From Betaproteobacteria bacterium (GTDB lineage: Bacteria; Pseudomonadota; Gammaproteobacteria; Burkholderiales; SG8-41): 6,207 nucleotides of DNA. The position numbers were made by a program, and so were the translations under genes. The stretch lies in assembly GCA_020028375.1 (NCBI GenBank), contig JAHZNX010000140.1:1-6207 (forward strand), in the 5' to 3' direction. Below, piece after piece: positions 5,263 through 6,207 of this stretch (position 1 is the stretch's first letter; the number at the start of each line of letters is the position of its first letter). The notes under the pieces were generated by a model, which saw nothing but the letters and a program-made list of their open reading frames with translations, searched no databases and was not told where the DNA came from.

Positions 5263-6207
5263 ATGCAGAACGCAGTAGGCGCCAATCGACAGATAGTCCA
5301 TCTCGCGCAGATGGGTCTGCTCGCCGTCGTCTATTTCGTCGCGGCCAAGCTCTCGCTGCTGCTCGCTATTCCTCCCGGTTATGCCACCGCCGTATGGCCC
5401 CCGTCCGGCATTGCGCTGGCGGCGACACTCCTGCTCGGCAACCGCCTCTGGCCCGGAGTCTGGCTCGGCGCCGCGCTGGTCAATTACACGGTTAATTCCT
5501 CCCTGGCCCTCGCGGCGATGATGGGCACCGGCAACGCCCTGGAGGCGCTCGTCGGCGCCGAGCTCATCCGGCGTTACATCGGCGTCCCCCGCCGATTCGA
5601 GCACGGAATAGACGTCGTCAAGTTTGTCGCCTTTGCCGCCGCGAGTTGCACCATCGCCGCCACGGTCGCCGTGTTGTCGATGACGGTCGTGGGCTCGGTG
5701 TCCTGGCCGGAATTCCATTCGAACTGGTGGACATGGTGGCAGGGCGATGTCACCGGAATCATCATCGTCACGCCGCTCATCCTGAGTTGGCGCCTGCGCA
5801 GGACCGCGCCCTGGTCTCGTCAGAAGAAACTGGAGGCGGTCTGTTTCGGATCGCTGTTGCTGATTGTCACCCTCCTGATTTTCAGCGACACCACGGGGTT
5901 CCTCTCCCCGTTCCCGCTGACGTTCACGATACTGCCGTTCATGATCTGGGCGGCATTCCGCTTCAGCCAGCGGGTGGTGACCATGGCGACAGCCGTGGTC
6001 AGCGCCTTTGCCATCAATTACACGGTAAATGGCATCGGTCCGTTCGCACTCTGGTCGATAAATGAATCGCTTCTCATATTGCTGGCATTCATCAGCACGG
6101 TAGTCGTCACGAGCCTGGTGCTGAGCGCGCTGAGGATCGAGCGCGGCCGGGCCATGGAACAGCTCGAGCGGGCATTGGTCGAGCTCCGCGAACAGGCGGT
6201 CACCGAT
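5263..6207 (+). CDS. MASE1-domain membrane sensor protein (3' end missing)
   Basis: The frame is open from ATG 5263 to the last base (315 codons, no stop), so the gene continues outside the window. An in-frame TGA at 5248-5250 bounds the start; GGGAA at 5254-5258 is a weak ribosome site, and ATG 5311 is an alternative. Residues about 17-290 are a MASE1 sensor of about eight or nine membrane helices with family blocks AVWPPSGIALAATLLLGNRLWPG (43-65), GTGNALEALVGAELIRR (88-104), WWTWWQGDVTGIIIVTPLIL (155-174), and PFMIWAAFRFSQR (225-237). After the last helix a charged, heptad-like stretch (RIERGRAMEQLERALVELRE, 291-310) looks like a signalling coiled coil leading to an output domain that is cut off. 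MASE1 is known in front of GGDEF, PAS and histidine kinase modules; which applies here cannot be seen. The gene is separated from the kinase cluster by a promoter-bearing gap, so it is probably its own unit. Confidence 0.92.
   Translation, partial: MQNAVGANRQIVHLAQMGLLAVVYFVAAKLSLLLAIPPGYATAVWPPSGIALAATLLLGNRLWPGVWLGAALVNYTVNSSLALAAMMGTGNALEALVGAELIRRYIGVPRRFEHGIDVVKFVAFAAASCTIAATVAVLSMTVVGSVSWPEFHSNWWTWWQGDVTGIIIVTPLILSWRLRRTAPWSRQKKLEAVCFGSLLLIVTLLIFSDTTGFLSPFPLTFTILPFMIWAAFRFSQRVVTMATAVVSAFAINYTVNGIGPFALWSINESLLILLAFISTVVVTSLVLSALRIERGRAMEQLERALVELREQAVTD

Noticed and set aside
5222..5278. 18-codon frame overlapping the MASE1 start (ATG 5222)
   Set aside because: Only a weak AGG lies upstream and nothing else supports coding; kept as non-coding leader.
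5247..5495. 82-codon plus-strand frame starting at 5247
   Set aside because: Arg-rich shadow of the MASE1 gene, which runs in another frame with clear family motifs.
5113..5718. Minus-strand 201-codon frame across the gap and the MASE1 start
   Set aside because: No recognisable domain; it covers the regulatory region and a clear plus-strand gene.

Overview
The window looks like chromosomal DNA of a GC-rich proteobacterium, most likely a betaproteobacterium of the Burkholderiales type. The reasons are the strongly GC-biased third codon positions, an orphan Bug/TctC-type periplasmic binding protein (a family greatly expanded in Bordetella and Cupriavidus-like bacteria) next to an MmgE/PrpD-family gene, and a MASE1 membrane sensor. 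The lineage call is inference from gene content. All six genes lie on the + strand. No RNA gene, insertion sequence, CRISPR array or phage gene was seen.

Left part (1-2179), metabolic pair: the C-terminal five sixths of an MmgE/PrpD-family enzyme is followed after 39 bases by a complete exported Bug/TctC solute-binding protein. Its signal-peptide region is encoded by a heptanucleotide tandem repeat. No TctA/TctB transporter genes are visible.

Middle part (2176-5014), signalling cluster: the stop codon of the Bug gene overlaps the start codon (ATGA) of a gene for a degenerate class III nucleotide-cyclase-like domain joined through one transmembrane helix to a PEGA domain and a Pro/Lys-rich tail. 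Three bases later comes a Ser/Thr protein kinase with all catalytic motifs, anchored by a single C-terminal membrane helix. After 46 bases follows a small exported TPR protein. Gene spacing suggests one transcript, possibly starting upstream of the Bug gene. A plausible but unproven reading is an envelope signalling module: periplasmic PEGA and TPR parts, a cytoplasmic pseudo-cyclase, and a membrane-bound kinase.

Right part (5015-6207): a 248-base non-coding gap holds a 12-bp perfect palindrome containing a good -10-like hexamer, and a CRP-type inverted repeat (TGTGG-N6-TCACA) spaced correctly for a class II activated promoter. It is followed by a MASE1 sensor gene, cut by the window end before its output domain (often GGDEF, PAS or histidine kinase). 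That gene's frame is open to the last base.

The most distinctive items are the pseudo-cyclase/PEGA + tail-anchored kinase + exported TPR cluster coupled to a Bug protein, the heptanucleotide repeat in the Bug signal peptide, and the CRP-like site before the MASE1 gene.
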